From the NCBI GenBank assembly GCA_958295665.1, contig OY282558.1, forward strand, positions 189,399,586-189,463,585: a DNA stretch of 64,000 nucleotides, read 5' to 3'. A program made the position numbers and the translations under genes. The notes below the pieces were generated by a model that saw nothing but the letters and a program-made list of their open reading frames with translations, made no database searches and was not told the origin of the DNA. Positions 12,075-23,531 of the stretch are shown piece by piece (within the stretch, counting starts at the first letter, position 1; each line of letters begins with the position of its first letter). Origin of the DNA: Tipula vernalis (taxonomy: Eukaryota > Arthropoda > Insecta > Diptera > Tipulidae).

Positions 12075-12864
12075 TAGTGATTGCAACCCGGTTTTCCGGT
12101 ATCCGAAAAACCGTTTTTTTTTTGTTATTTTACATCACCGAAAAACCGGATTTTATTACCCTTAAAAACCGGTTTTATTATTAACAAAAAATTTGCCTAA
12201 TTATACATTACGTATTCACAAAAAAAAAAAAAAAAACGATGAAAACAAAACAATAATATAAATCATATGAACATTATAACTACATTGTGTGTTTGTAGGT
12301 TGGTCTGTCGAATTTGGTGGAATGTCGGGTACCTACATCATTGTTTCTTTATGTATATGTGACTTCATACGTTATATTCAAAACCGACGACATTTTAATA
12401 TTTTTTAAGACAGACCATAATAAATATGGATTACAAATTCGAGGAATACAAGAAAAGTATTGAAAATACCAAATCACTTTGGACATACTTTCTCCGAGAG
12501 ATAAATGGTCAAGTGGCAAAATGCAAAACATGTTTAAAATCATAAAATGCATGGCTGGATCAACTAGTACACTTCCTTCGCATTTGCGAGCAGCACATAA
12601 AGTTACTGCTGTTAAACGAGGATTTGAAGATTGTGGGGGAAGCGGTGGAATATCCACAAATTTGTCTACAGCATCAAACGAAATGCCTTCTTCTTCTAAA
12701 AAAAAAATTACAGAGTATTTTTCTAATAAAAGTGACAACTTCCTTTTGTACAAATTAATATATTTTGTTTAAAAAAAACAGGTTTGAAACCGGAAACCGG
12801 TTTTTTATTGTAGGTAAAACCGAAAAACCGGTTTTTGAATATCACCCCAAATTTGCAATCACTA
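12075..12864 (+). mobile_element. hAT-like non-autonomous element (790 bp) with TIRs and flanking AGTACA
   Basis: The ends are exact inverse copies, TAGTGATTGCAA at the left and TTGCAATCACTA at the right. AGTACA occurs immediately outside both (12069-12074 and 12865-12870), part of what would be an 8-bp hAT duplication. Subterminal sequence on both sides is rich in AACCGGTTTTTCGGT motifs in both orientations, as expected for transposase-binding repeats. The interior carries only the N-terminal BED-finger region of a transposase, so the copy is an internal-deletion derivative. It lies inside the larger foldback element and therefore inserted later or was captured by it. Confidence 0.8.
12440..12772 (+). 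pseudogene. BED zinc-finger fragment of a hAT transposase
   Basis: Two overlapping frames give a BED-type finger. One shows LWTYFLREINGQVAKCKTC (aromatic, then CxxC at about 12476-12535). After a one-base frame change TSTLPSHLRAAHK follows (STxLxxHLxxxH, about 12560-12602). Conserved spacing of the two cysteines and two histidines is the signature of the DNA-binding BED domain of hAT transposases. A serine-rich linker ending SSSKKKITEYF follows, which is also typical before the hAT catalytic part. The RNase-H-like catalytic and dimerisation domains are absent. It is non-functional. Confidence 0.8.
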
Positions 12865-13193
12865 AGTACAAACACTTAAGATTAGGATACAAAGAAGTAC
12901 CCTATGGTTTGTATTATTTATGTGTATGAGGCTATACATTTGTTTTTTGTTGTTTAAATATGATATGAAAAAAACCACTACATAAATAAATATAGAGTAC
13001 ATCGTCAATGTGTTATGAGCTATCTGTTGTACGGCTTGTATAAACATTTTTGTTTGGTATACTTCTACTGTAAAAAAATTGTAAATCGTGCAAGTAACAC
13101 TATCTATTGAGGTAATATTGTAATTGTGCGTGATTCCTATATTTATAAATGTACTGAAAAGCTTCATCTCAAAATTTTCGTTGAATATTATGT

Positions 13194-13291
13194 GAGTTCG
13201 ATTGGGCAAAATAAATCAATTTACTGTAGAAACAAATGATTTACGTCATATTATTTGACATTAGATTGATTTATTTTGCCCAATCGAACTC
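13194..13291. repeat. Perfect 27-bp inverted repeat with 44-bp loop
   Basis: Positions 13194-13220 and 13265-13291 are exact inverse copies (around GAGTTCGATTGGGCAAAATA). It sits exactly where the similarity between the two foldback arms breaks, so it probably inserted into the right arm. ATTAT occurs close to both outer ends. The size suggests a very small palindromic insertion. Confidence 0.9.
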
Positions 13292-13814
13292 CATATTATA
13301 AATCATGCATAAAACAAAAAATACAATTTTTCGCGCATTTTTTATTAGTTGCATTTCAGTACCAACCGCTATTACCCGCTAATAGAAAAGTTGTCTTTGC
13401 TAAAAATTATCTAGCTGCGCTCAATTTCGCCGCTAATAAGTGTAGAACCGGTAATTTTTTGCTTAAGAAATTTATTAATTTCAACCGTTTAGGTTATTTA
13501 ATCAAAGAGAAATATTTTTATTTAAAATAATCATTAAAACTGTTTAAAAAAAATCCACAATAAAAATCACGTCTGTATGCATCGATTTAAAATCACAGAA
13601 AAATATTAATTTTTTGACTAATAACATTCAAAAAATAATTTTAGGTTATGTTTTACTATTTTTTGAATTCACATAGCAAAGACAGAAACCTCACTACTAG
13701 CGGTAACTAGCGGTTAGTCGATTGAAAAGCAAAATTTCTAAGGACACATTTTTACAAACTTTTTTTTCGAATGACCAAGAATAAGTAATTATTTATATTT
13801 AAAAAAGTTTAGAT

Positions 13815-14335
13815 AAATTGAGACAAATTGTTTTAGACGAATTTACCTTTATCTAAAGAATTTTTTTTAGGCAAATTGTTATTAGGTCAATGGTTTTAGT
13901 TAAATTGCTTTAGACGAATTGTTTTTAGATGAATTGTGTTTAGACGAATTGTTTTTAGGTAAATTCGTTTTAGACAAATTGTTTTTAGACAAATTGTTTT
14001 TAGTTAAATTGTTTTAGACAAATTGTTTTTAGATGAATTGTGTTTAGACAAATTGTTTTTAGACAAATTGATTTTAGTTAAAATGGTTTTAGTTAAATTG
14101 TTTTAGGTAAACTGTTTTAGACGAATTGCTTTAGATGAATTGTTTTTAGATGAATTGTTTTTAGATAAATTGTTTTTAGGTAAATTGTTTTTAGATAAAT
14201 TGTTTTTAGATAAATTGATTTTAGACGAATTATATTTAGATGAACTGTTTTTAGACGAAATGTTTTTAGACGAATTGGTTTTAGATAAAATGTTTTAGAT
14301 AAATTGTTTTTAGATAAACTGTTTTAGATAAAAAA
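13815..14335 (-). repeat. Degenerate short tandem array, right foldback arm
   Basis: Inverse counterpart of the array at 8504-9060. Units have the form GTTTTTAGAYRAATT, 15-17 bp long and imperfect. The array runs up to the right end of the foldback element. Confidence 0.93.
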
Positions 14336-14357
14336 TCCGTTTTCCGTTAATTGCAAT

Positions 14358-17300
14358 GCCTGAACACTATAATATTAAGTGAAGTATAATACAAATCATG
14401 ATCATTATTTGACGGGATTTGCAAAAAATTAATAAAATCTAATTTAAATCAGTCTTAAAATATTTGAAATAAATTAATGTTTTGTTTTTACCACTTAACA
14501 TTGTAAAACAGATTATTGATTCGATTATTAATAAACTATCTTTGTTCAGAGGAACCACCTTTATACCTTCAGAAAACTTACACGAAAAAACTCGAACGCT
14601 TTACATAATTTAACTAATTTCATTTATTTGTTTAGAAGCTAAACCATTAAATCAATTAAATTAAATTGTCTAAAATGTTTTATTTTTTTTTTAATTTTGT
14701 GAAACTATTAAGATGGTTCCGTCCCAGCAAAGTTATTGTATTATAATTTGATAGTATTTATTACTTTAATTAATTATAGATCATCATGTTTAAGAATTTC
14801 ACTATTATGTAAGAAAATGGGAGAAAATGATTTAGCATTTCACTCTTTATCAAATTATTACAATAATGGCCAAATTAGACCAATATACATACGTCAAGAA
14901 AGAAAATTCAGTTTACGATCATAATTTGCAAAGAAAATTAAGCAAATATCTTAAGTTGACTTTTTGGTTTTTTTGTTCTAATTTTTACTTCTAATTTTAA
15001 ACTTTGGCTTATTTTGATTTTTGGCCTTACTAAAGTATTTTACAGAATTTGAAATTACTGTAAAATAGTACCGAAAAATTTTGGAGGTTTTATAAATTAA
15101 AATAATCTGTTAAAATACACACAATTAAATAAGTAAATCGTTTAAAAATTAAAATAAAAACTTATTAATAAAAAACAACCCTTTGTGGTATTTCAAGACA
15201 AAAATCAGTGCATACAAAAATTTTTTCTTACCAATAGCACCTTCCTTCTAAATTCTGCAGACTAATAATTCCAAAATTTTACTCTTGGACCCGCTTTTTT
15301 ATCATATTACAAATAGTATCATAATCTAATATGACAAATGAATCATTATCAATTTCTTCATCTACATAGAAATAATAAAGCAAACCAAAAAAACCGAAAT
15401 AAAATAGAAAAAAGCAACGAAGAATGAATTTTTTTAGTTGAATTGTGAACATGCTAAAAAACGTTATTAATTGATATTAACTTAAATTAAAATGAAGTGA
15501 CAACGAAATTTATAAGCAAAATGTGTTGAAAATAAGATAAACAAACTCCATTCGTAACTGTACAAATTTGTATCCAATAGGTTCGGTTTAAATTTTGTTT
15601 TATATGCACTATGTGTGGCAATTCGCAAATAAAATTTAATTACCAAAACCCATATACTGTGTGTTGAACTGGAAATTTCTCGTGTCCGGTAGAATAGCGT
15701 TGGTCGTAATAAAAATGGTTGGTTTTGTCGTCGGTGTCCAAAATGAAGGCGAAGGTCCAAAAAATCGTTTGGGGTGTTATCGTGTCCAATTTACTTGCGT
15801 AGGTCAATAAAATGTCGAAGCGGCTTTCTCAATTCCAATTTTTTGTCCCGGTATATAAAAAATAAAAATTCACTGGTTTTTTTGTTTGTTTGGTTGATCA
15901 CTGTATTCACTGGATTATCTCACACTATTGTACATAATATTTTCTTTTACATATTTATATAAAAATAATTGTTATACAAAATTAATTTAAGTGTTATACA
16001 ATAAATATCGCCATCTAACATTTAAAATAATTAATATATAAGGTACTATAATTAAGTTGGTATCTTAACTATAAATTATTTTCTAATTGATAATAATAAT
16101 TTTAATTACAAAGGTTGGTATGATTGTGATTTATGTTAATAAAAATGTCAGACTTGTTTAGTAAGTAGAATATAAAACAAGAATGAAAATTATTTAAATG
16201 TAACGTTACAATAATTGATTTTTTTTTAATAATTGATTGATTATGGGAATTAAAAACGGCGATACATCAGCCGGTAAATTAGATAAGTATAATTTATAGT
16301 TTTTTTTGTGTTTCGATGATTCTCTGTGGTTTTTTATTGTTTTCAGGATGTCAGCTGTTTGATCATCATCAACAGTAACGAGAAAACCAAACAACTAAAT
16401 TTGTTGAAAAATTTACCTTCGAAAATTGGAATCGAATTTGTTAAATTCCACGAGGTCAATTTTTCTCTCCACAATGGATTACCTCCGTTCATGATTTTGT
16501 TTGATTGATTATACTGTATCACTTCGATTGTTTTATTCCACAACCATTGAATAGATTTCTTTATTCACAAGTTTTATAAATTTTTTGAAACAATTTAAAA
16601 AAAAACTTCTGAATTATTTAAAATGTAAATATACAAAAAAAAAGGCAGGAACGCACATACTGTATGTACCTGTTCGATTGAAATTCTAAATAAAAACTAT
16701 ATGCAATCATAAGAAATTATTTGTTGAGAAAATTAAATATGTAACTTCTATATTATATTTGCCTAAGTTATAGGTATATTACCAATACAAAATGATAAAA
16801 TTGCACAACACTCATTTTGACAATTTTAACACATTGACTGTCACCTTTTTATTACAAAAATGCAAAAATGTAAGTCTTTTCATTAGAATCCAATCCAAAT
16901 ACCGACATTCGCAATTTTAGAAGGTGGTAGTATCAACATATTACAGGCAATGTGAGGGTAATACAACTTTATGCTTAAAAGTTATCAATAAAAGTCATTA
17001 ATGTTTGACCCACGGGTGGGTCACGTGGCAGTCAATGTGTCAAATACATAAGTATAGGTTATAGATTCATCGATACTAAAGGATTTTACGAAAATATCCG
17101 TTAATTTCTTGTTTAACCCTTTTAGTGCCGAGCCAAAAAGCAATTTGTTAAATTTTGAGAAAATATAATAAAAAATTAATTTGAAAAGATGCAGTAATGA
17201 CTAGGGTCTATTATGTTTTTCAAAATAATGCTACTAAGCACATAAGTACTTAATTATAAATGAGTTCCGAACTATTAATTCTTATATCATAATAAGTTAA

Positions 17301-17939
17301 ACAACGATATATCGTTGTTCGGCACTATAAGTGTTAAATATTAAGTCACTTCTCAAGCACACTTGTACTTATTAATGGTGTAACTGGACTATCACCAAGT
17401 ACCACTAATCAAAATTTATTCAGTAATGGTTAAAAATGGTTTTTATGACGATACTTTAAAAAATTGTTTCTACAACGATAAGTATAGGTAAAGTTTCTAT
17501 CGGTTAAGTTGTATTTACAAAACATTCTGAACCGACTATATATATTGGGTGACAACCAATAACAAATAGAGATTAAGTCTGAAAAATTAATTGCCTATAC
17601 AAACTAAAAATTTATCTAGCTTTTCCAATATAACATGGCAACTTATCTATATGCTATAAAGGTTTCGCCAACATGCTTAGAAATTATTTCTTATAGTTCG
17701 GGAAAATATATTTACATTTAGGAAAACCTCCTAATGCTTAGTTTTCTATATGTTATTTGTGTTTGTCCAATAAACATATTTCTCAGTGCGACTTTAGAAA
17801 AAAAAAATAAAGGTGATGATTCGGAAACAAAAAAAAAATAGCTGATTCCTTATGTTAATTTAAATCAACCGTTAGTGTAACTAAACTTCAAGTATTAATT
17901 AATAACAAATTAACCTTACCCTAAACAGTGGTGATCATT
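14358..17939. other. Long AT-rich stretch without recognisable genes
   Basis: Only short frames occur (up to 92 codons, at 15760-15482 on the minus strand), none with a known motif. A somewhat GC-richer patch at 15660-15830 holds three imperfect copies of a CGTGTCC...GCG..GGTC motif spaced about 50 bp apart. The minus-strand frames at 16543-16206 are unassignable. It may include the lost 3' end of the gypsy element next to it. Confidence 0.4.
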
Positions 17940-17979
17940 GGTCAAAATACTATGGTCACTTATTAATTTTTGTTCTATT

Positions 17980-18420
17980 CAAGGAAATCTTGAAATAATT
18001 TTGACACGAATTGAGATCCATTATCCGAAATAAAAATTTTCGGAGTACCATAAATCAAAAATATGTTTTGCTCTTAAATTTTTATGGTTGATTTAGACTA
18101 ATCCTGTTTAATAAAAGAATAAAACAAATTTCGTGAAAATATCAACAAGAACCAGAAGATAATTATTCCCCAGCTTGGATTTAGGAAATGGACCTAAATA
18201 GTCTATGGCTATCATCAACCACAGCTCTTCAGGTATTTTTGGAGCTCCCGTTGAAGGTTTAACTCCAAGATAATGTTTAACAGCTCTACATTTTTCGCAA
18301 TAACGGACAGAATCTCTTACCGATTTGGATAGTTAAGGCCAATAATAGTTTTGTGATACTCCAACTAACGTTTTATGCATACCTAGATGAGCAGATGTAG
18401 GATTATCGTGACACAAATTT
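17980..18420 (-). pseudogene. Gypsy integrase core and zinc-binding fragments
   Basis: Minus-strand frames around 18420-18333 contain LCHDNPTSAHLGMHKTL, part of the integrase H2C2 zinc-binding region. Around 18240-18150 there is IAIDYLGPFPKSKLG and YLLVLVDIFTKFVLF, and near 18050-17990 KIFISDNGSQF. These carry the first two acidic residues (D in AIDYLGP, D in SDNGSQF) of the retroviral-type integrase. The expected third residue (Glu) region is beyond the truncation. Multiple stops separate the pieces. Confidence 0.82.
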
Positions 18421-19646
18421 AACACCTGATCTCTTTTATAAACTGGAACTACAAGCTTCCATCCTCCATCTCTAAAATGCTTATACAACTGATCCTTCTC
18501 CATTTTAAAATCAGGATATTTATCTGATGACATTTGAGTACCCTTAAAAATTCCATCATACCAATTATCAACCTCTTCGGTAGATACCATATTCAGTTCT
18601 AGTCTTGAACGATGGACCAGGTTAAATTGATATTGCTGTAATTTAAGCGACCACCTTCCAAGACGCCCTGAAGGCTCGTTTTTATTATTAAGCAATACTA
18701 ATGATGCATGATCCGTTACTACAGTAAAATTTGTGCCCTCGATGTCAGGTCGGAATATAAAAATAGCAAGAATTACGGCTTAACACTCCTTTTCGGTGTG
18801 ATATTTCCTTTGTTGGGTATTTAATTCTGACTGAAGTAAGCAATCACCTTTTCGTCAGAGCCTTCACCTTGAGTAAGCACTGCACCTACACCAACATCGG
18901 AAGCAATAACAAAAGGTTGGCTAAAATCAGGGTTAACTAAAATTGGTGGTAAAACCAATAAGGGTTTTAATTCCAAAAATGCTGAATTTGCTTCTTCGGC
19001 CCGTATAAATTTGGTAGAATTTTTTAAAGTGTCCGAAATAGTCCAAGTAGTCGTCTAACAGCCCTCAGAGTGGTTGGTACTGGATAATTAAGAACAGCTT
19101 GTACTTTTTCAGAATCTGTTCTTAACCCCTATTCAGAAATTATATACCCTAGGTACTGCATATTGCGTTGTAAACAGTTTTGATTTTTCTAGATTTATAG
19201 TTAACTTGCCTTTGCTAATCTTCTGGCCACTAATTCTAGTAGTTCCAAGTGACGTTCTAGAGTATTAGTTGACACGATGATATCGTCAAGATAAACGAAC
19301 ACAAAAGGTTCTAAATCCACACCGAATACCAAGTCCATCAATCATGCCTGCATTTGCGGGCTTGTTTAATCTAAATGACATCACAGTGAATTGAAAATGT
19401 CCCCTTGATGAAATTGAGAACGCAGTTTTCTCATGAGATGACATCTCTACCAGAATTTGCCAGAATGCATCAGATAAATCGATTCGAGCAATGTGTGGTA
19501 ACGGTTAAAAAAAAGCTTGTTAACACTATTTAATTTCTTGGAGTCCAAACAAAGTCACACTTTTCCATTAGGTTTATTTACGCAAACCAGTCGGTTGCTC
19601 CAAGGACTTATTGATTTTTCAATTACTCCTAGCCATCACATACGAT
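18421..19646 (-). pseudogene. Gypsy reverse transcriptase and RNase H, broken
   Basis: On the minus strand, FRLNKPANAGMIDGLG (about 19375-19330) and then FVFVYLDDIIVSTNTLERHL (about 19310-19250) mark the RT palm, with the YLDD catalytic box intact. FTVVTDHASLVLLNNKNEPS and GRLGRWSLKLQQYQF (about 18730-18630) mark the RNase H end. Reading frame is lost many times between. Products would convert genomic RNA to DNA in a virus-like particle, but this copy cannot be translated. Confidence 0.85.
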
Positions 19647-20200
19647 TTAATACAGCATCCAATTTCTCCTGTACAAATGGAAAGACAGTATATTCCTTTG
19701 CTTTATAAGGCGTACATCACCAGTATTTATAAAGTGCTCCAAAACATCAGTTTTACCTAGTCCCCCCTCATTCGATATCAAAAACGAATTTATAATTTTA
19801 CATAATTTAAGTTGTTGGTATTCCGTTAAATTGTGTTGAGATTCAGAAATTTTTATATCCACATTAAAGAAACAATTACTGCAACATTTTTCTAATACAG
19901 TGTAAGCCTTAAATGTTGGTGTAATATTAAACAGAACCCAAACGTCGATTCCTAGTATTAACTGAATTTTTATTGAAGGAATCATCAAAGTTTGCAATAC
20001 TTTAGTTTCATCATTAAATGCGTACGGAATATTGGAATAACCCTTGGTTTCATGAAGTAAACCATCCGCAGTAGAAACCTTTAAAAAAGTGGGAAAATTT
20101 TCAAACCTAATGAATTTACAAATGTTTTCCCTCCAATACCTAAAATCGTACAACTAGCTCCGGAATCAAGTAAACATGGGTCTTAAATCAACTTCAAAAT
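19647..20200 (-). pseudogene. Gypsy aspartyl protease region
   Basis: PCLLDSGASCTILGIGG is readable on the minus strand at about 20180-20130. DSGA is the aspartyl protease active site and ILGIDVW (within 20153-19647) resembles the later hydrophobic-Gly flap and helix segment. The 168-codon frame then runs into the N-terminal RT region (KTDVLEHFINTGD). A frameshift separates DSGA from the rest. Confidence 0.75.
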
Positions 20201-20697
20201 TAATTACCGAATTTAAAGAGTTAGTAAAATAACAGTAGGGTTCTTTATCTTTGTTTTTAATTCAAACACTGGGAGTCTTTAAACTATTGAAATTATACAT
20301 TAGATCCTCGATTTTCTTACAGTATTCCTCAAGCTGTCTTAAGCTTTTGATTTTCCCAACAGGCAGTTGCTCAAGGAGAACGGTAATAAATTATGAGTGA
20401 TTGTTTTTAATTTTGCGTCATTTGTTACTGGCTCTGTAAGAATATTAAAATACAAGTCCATGCTAGCAAGATATACACTAAAAGGTTCATCTTTATATTG
20501 ATATCTCCTTTCAATTTCTTGTAACAGCCAATGATCACGGTCATCTGGAATAAAAGCTTTCTTTATAGCTTCAACAAGGGGAGATCAAGTTAAGAAAGGT
20601 TTAGACAGTAATCTTGCTTTATACCATTTCTTAGCTGAACCATCAAACAGATGATAAGCAGAAGCTAACAATTCCCCTTCTACTCTCCAAGAACGAG

Positions 20698-21300
20698 TCA
20701 AAATTTTAATCTCTCTTTCCATTTATGAACGGGAAGATACCGTGTGCTCACATCATATTTTTCTCTACCAGCATTGATCCTTCGAAACTGATTTTGATGC
20801 TCATTATTATTAACCGAAAGAACACTGTCCTCGGAGTCAGAAATCTCTGACCCTGAATAGTATTCGGTATGTTTTGTATGTTTTTTACTAGATTTAGGTA
20901 CCGCGCCTTTTGATTTCATTACCGGATTTGATCTTATCATTTCCAACAAACTTGATTGGAACTTGTATAAAGCTTCGTCAAAAAAAAACCTGAATAAGAT
21001 TTGCTTTATTAAGTTCTACAGTATCATCTGCTTCGGACTCTACCATTGTACTTGCAACTAAACCCCTGACAGGCTGAGTCATCGAACCTACTTGTTCTTT
21101 ATATAGAGAATTTGTGGGTATTATATTGTCAAACCGTTTTAATCGAAATAACAAATGCAAACATTTTGTATGATATTACTTACCATTTGATTGTCTTTCC
21201 TGAAGCATCGCTTTAGTAAGTTGCCTGTATTTAAACTCACAAGCTTTATACTCCTCATCAAAATTTTACAGAATCCAATTTGATCCAGGACTCTCATCCT
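20698..21300 (-). pseudogene. Gypsy gag-like remnant
   Basis: Frames at 20949-20698 (lysine-rich start, then EYYSGSEISDSEDSVLS, ending LPVHKWKERLKF) and 21160-20978 lie between the primer site and the protease, where gag belongs. No CCHC knuckle is seen. Assignment rests on position and on WKERLKF-type gag motifs of some gypsy lineages. The frame is broken. Confidence 0.5.
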
Positions 21301-21492
21301 TTCCCGCAGTAAATTACGAAGCGTTCTTCGTGCATCATCTAATGAAAGTGGAGGTACATCATTAACTTCGCGAATTTACATCTCGTAACCAAGTTCATCT
21401 AGATCTAAGTCAGCGGCGTTTATTTTGTGCAATCCAATAAGACAAAATCAAAATAAATGTAAACAAAATTAATAAATTTAAACCACTTCGAG

Positions 21493-21509
21493 CCCCATGT
21501 TGGGCGCCA
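21493..21509 (-). other. Primer-binding site of the gypsy element
   Basis: The minus strand reads TGGCGCCCAACATGGGG just inside the LTR, beginning TGGCGCC as tRNA-primed elements do. Five bases separate it from the LTR end. Confidence 0.75.
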
Positions 21510-21514
21510 AATTC

Positions 21515-21881
21515 TGTAGCGTGTTCTTTAGCATAAAATAAAAGCCCATACCTAATATATTTTTTCCAAAATTTTTATTTTACAAGAAACATTTTTTTTT
21601 TTACTAATACAGAAAACGTAAATAGAAAAATTTTGGCTAGCATTGGTTTTAGCTGTCTCAGTCAAAGTGGCGCCATTTATTTCTTGGTGTGAAAATATTA
21701 ATAACTAAAAATCGCTGTTTATTTAATTAAAAACAAATTAAATCTTCCTTTTCCAAAATTTGCCACCGTCGCCTGTAAAGTGAGACAGCTAAAACCAATC
21801 CGTGCCTGTTTAATAATTAAAACAAATTGAAAAACTATTTTAAAAAAATGTTTGATCTTAGTCAAATTATTTATAATGAAA
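21515..21881 (-). repeat. 5' LTR of the gypsy element, carrying a TIR insertion
   Basis: Matches the solo LTR at 3448-3638 on both sides of a 172-bp insertion (21635-21806). It has a TG at the plus-left end (CA in element sense) and then the primer site. The far end is defined only by where the two copies stop matching. Confidence 0.78.
21635..21806. mobile_element. 172-bp TIR element (MITE-like) inside the LTR
   Basis: Inverse terminal repeats of about 26 bp with the core ATTGGTTTTAGCTGTCTCA at both ends, starting GGC. It is absent from the solo LTR of the same family, which acts as an empty site. No coding sequence. Target duplication is unclear (T-rich flanks), so I leave the superfamily open. 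Confidence 0.8.
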
Positions 21882-22320
21882 TTTATGAATGGCCTCTTGA
21901 TTTCTGAAGGTTTCCTTTCCTCTCAAGATTCCGTTATTTTGCATTCTACATCATTTGTATATTATTTTATTCACAATCAGAGGCATTTAATAAAACAATC
22001 AGTATTATAACATAAAAACCTATCTCTATAATATTATTGTTTATTTTGGCAAAATATTAACACAGGAGGCGCTGCACAATTGACATTTTATTAAATTAGT
22101 TAACAAAAGTCACACGAAATTTGCACTTGTTCGCCCCCACAGATTAGTAGTGCTTTGATTACTGACCGATTATGTCTCATTTGTTCAGAGAATAGCCCTT
22201 AATTAGCCAAAACTCAATACCCGAAAAAGAAGCATTGGCATCATTCTACTGACGTCAACCTAAAATAAATCATCATCATTTATCATCATATTACCTAAAA
22301 TAAAAATTATAAATTAATAT
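21882..22320. other. AT-rich stretch between gypsy LTR and BEL element B
   Basis: Nothing recognisable. A repeated CATCATCATTTATCATCAT motif lies just before the element B LTR. Confidence 0.4.
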
Positions 22321-22547
22321 TATATAAATCCACATAAAATTTAAATTACATACCTTACTACCTGATTCAATTCCTGCCCGAATACAATTTCAATGCAAAT
22401 TCTTTTCATTTTGAGCTATCATCGCAACAACATCAAAATTTTAATTTTTATTTCAAAATAAAATTTGTAAAATTAAATCCTTTTTTTACTAAATTAAAAA
22501 ATAAATTTTATGTACATATTTTGAGAACCAAATTTAATTTGTGTACA
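22321..22547 (+). repeat. 5' LTR of BEL/Pao element B
   Basis: A 227-bp stretch nearly identical to 37987-38213, in the same orientation, followed directly by a primer-binding site on the plus strand. It ends GTGTACA. It lacks a TG at its start, yet both copies begin at the same base, so either the LTR is atypical or both copies share a truncation. Confidence 0.82.
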
Positions 22548-22555
22548 TAAAAGTT

Positions 22556-22574
22556 TGGTCCTTCGAGCCAGATT
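22556..22574 (+). other. Primer-binding site of element B
   Basis: TGGTCCTTCGAGCCAGAT lies just after the LTR. Element A uses an almost identical site on the other strand (TGGTCCTTCGAGCCGGAT), so the two BEL elements share primer specificity. Confidence 0.85.
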
Positions 22575-22700
22575 ACACAACCAATTGTGTAAGTAAATTA
22601 CCAGCAGCATTGGAGAGTTATATTATATTGATACAGTCCACAACACGTGAGATTTTTAACCAAGGAAACCAGATAGCCGATCAGGTTCCGATATCCAGGT

Positions 22701-23504
22701 TGAATAAAGCGAACTGAGCTGTATCGGATGTGGTATAATGTTCCAGTCCAACTTTAACGCACTCAGTAAATAAAATATAATTTAAGTTGAGGTTAAGTAT
22801 TCACGCTCCTCAAATCCAGTGAACAGATTGACCTTGCAAAATATTCCTTGCGAACTATTTTTGAATTAATTAACTTATATTTTTTAATTAACTTGAATTG
22901 AACCTTTTTTATCACGAGTAAATACAAATTGGTGTATACTTATTATTTTTTTATTTTCTTCAGCTGCTCACACTTTGACGGTAATTTTCAGAAGAGAGTC
23001 TTTTTTATTTTTTACAATTTTTTATAAACTTAACGAATTGACAAAGTGTCACCTATCAATACATTTTTTAATTTATAAATTTTACGACGATGACAAAGAG
23101 TCATCTGTGATTGAATATTGTCACTGAATTTTTAGTACAAAATTTTAATATTCATGACAATGCTCCATCACTTCTTTTACTTTCGTTATTCCTAAATGTC
23201 AAATAATTATAAACAAATAGCAAAGACATTTTGGTTGTCAAAATCATTAAATTTACAAAGGTAAGCTATATAATACAAGAAATATGAATTAATTACGTTT
23301 AATAAATTAAGTTATACATATTTAGTTTAATTTTCAGATCCCATCAATTATAAAAAATCCAGTGTATGTTGTGTGTGGAATGCGGATCAGCTGTGAATCA
23401 TCAGATAAGTGTTTTTTAAAGTATTTGTTTTTGTTTGATGATTCTTTGTGTTTCTTTCCAGTTCCTTTTTTTTTTAGGTTGGACTCTTGGGATCAGCTCG
23501 AACA
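22701..23504 (-). repeat. 3' LTR of element A
   Basis: 804 bp, TG...CA in element sense. Direct repeat of 32103-32911; the main difference is a 5-base CTATT present only in the right copy near its outer end. Confidence 0.93.
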
Positions 23505-23516
23505 TACTCCCCGCCG
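23505..23516 (-). other. Polypurine tract of element A
   Basis: The minus strand reads GCGGGGAGTA immediately before the LTR TGTTCGAGC start, the expected plus-strand primer position. Confidence 0.75.
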
Positions 23517-23531
23517 TTGACGTTCAATGCG

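Larger units (their letters stand above)
8470..14357. mobile_element. Foldback-like element with long terminal inverted repeats made of short tandem repeats
   Basis: The left arm (8470 to about 9330) and right arm (about 13040-13160 and 13630-14357) are inverted copies. The outer part of each arm is a run of 15-17-bp repeats (AATTTATCTAAAAAC type on the left, its complement on the right). Inside them both arms carry matching unique sequence: 9070-9190 pairs with about 13080-13195, and 9195-9310 pairs with 13635-13730. The extreme ends are related too (ATTGCGATTCGCGG at the left, the inverse of ATTGCAATTAACGG at the right). Long TIRs containing subrepeats are the hallmark of Foldback elements of flies and similar elements elsewhere. 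No transposase is visible inside, only other repeats. No target duplication could be read, so the ends are approximate. Confidence 0.72.
17940..21881 (-). mobile_element. Degraded Ty3/gypsy retrotransposon, 3'-truncated
   Basis: Order on the minus strand: LTR (21881-21515), tRNA-primer site (21509-21493), gag-like region, protease, RT, RNase H, integrase core. Protease-RT-RNase H-integrase is the Ty3/gypsy order. The sequence stops matching within the integrase core near 17940, so the integrase C-terminus and 3' LTR are missing. Stops and frameshifts occur throughout. Only one LTR is attached, with a related solo LTR at 3448-3638. Confidence 0.88.

Noticed and set aside
12862..13530. Two divergent ORFs (13209-12862 minus, 13276-13530 plus) both starting MPNRT
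   Set aside because: The shared start comes from the 27-bp palindrome between them; the rest has no similarity or domain.
3639..18000. Solo LTR at 3.45 kb as the 3' LTR of the gypsy element at 17.9-21.9 kb
   Set aside because: The ~14 kb between are other unrelated elements and no gypsy 3' pol sequence adjoins the LTR.
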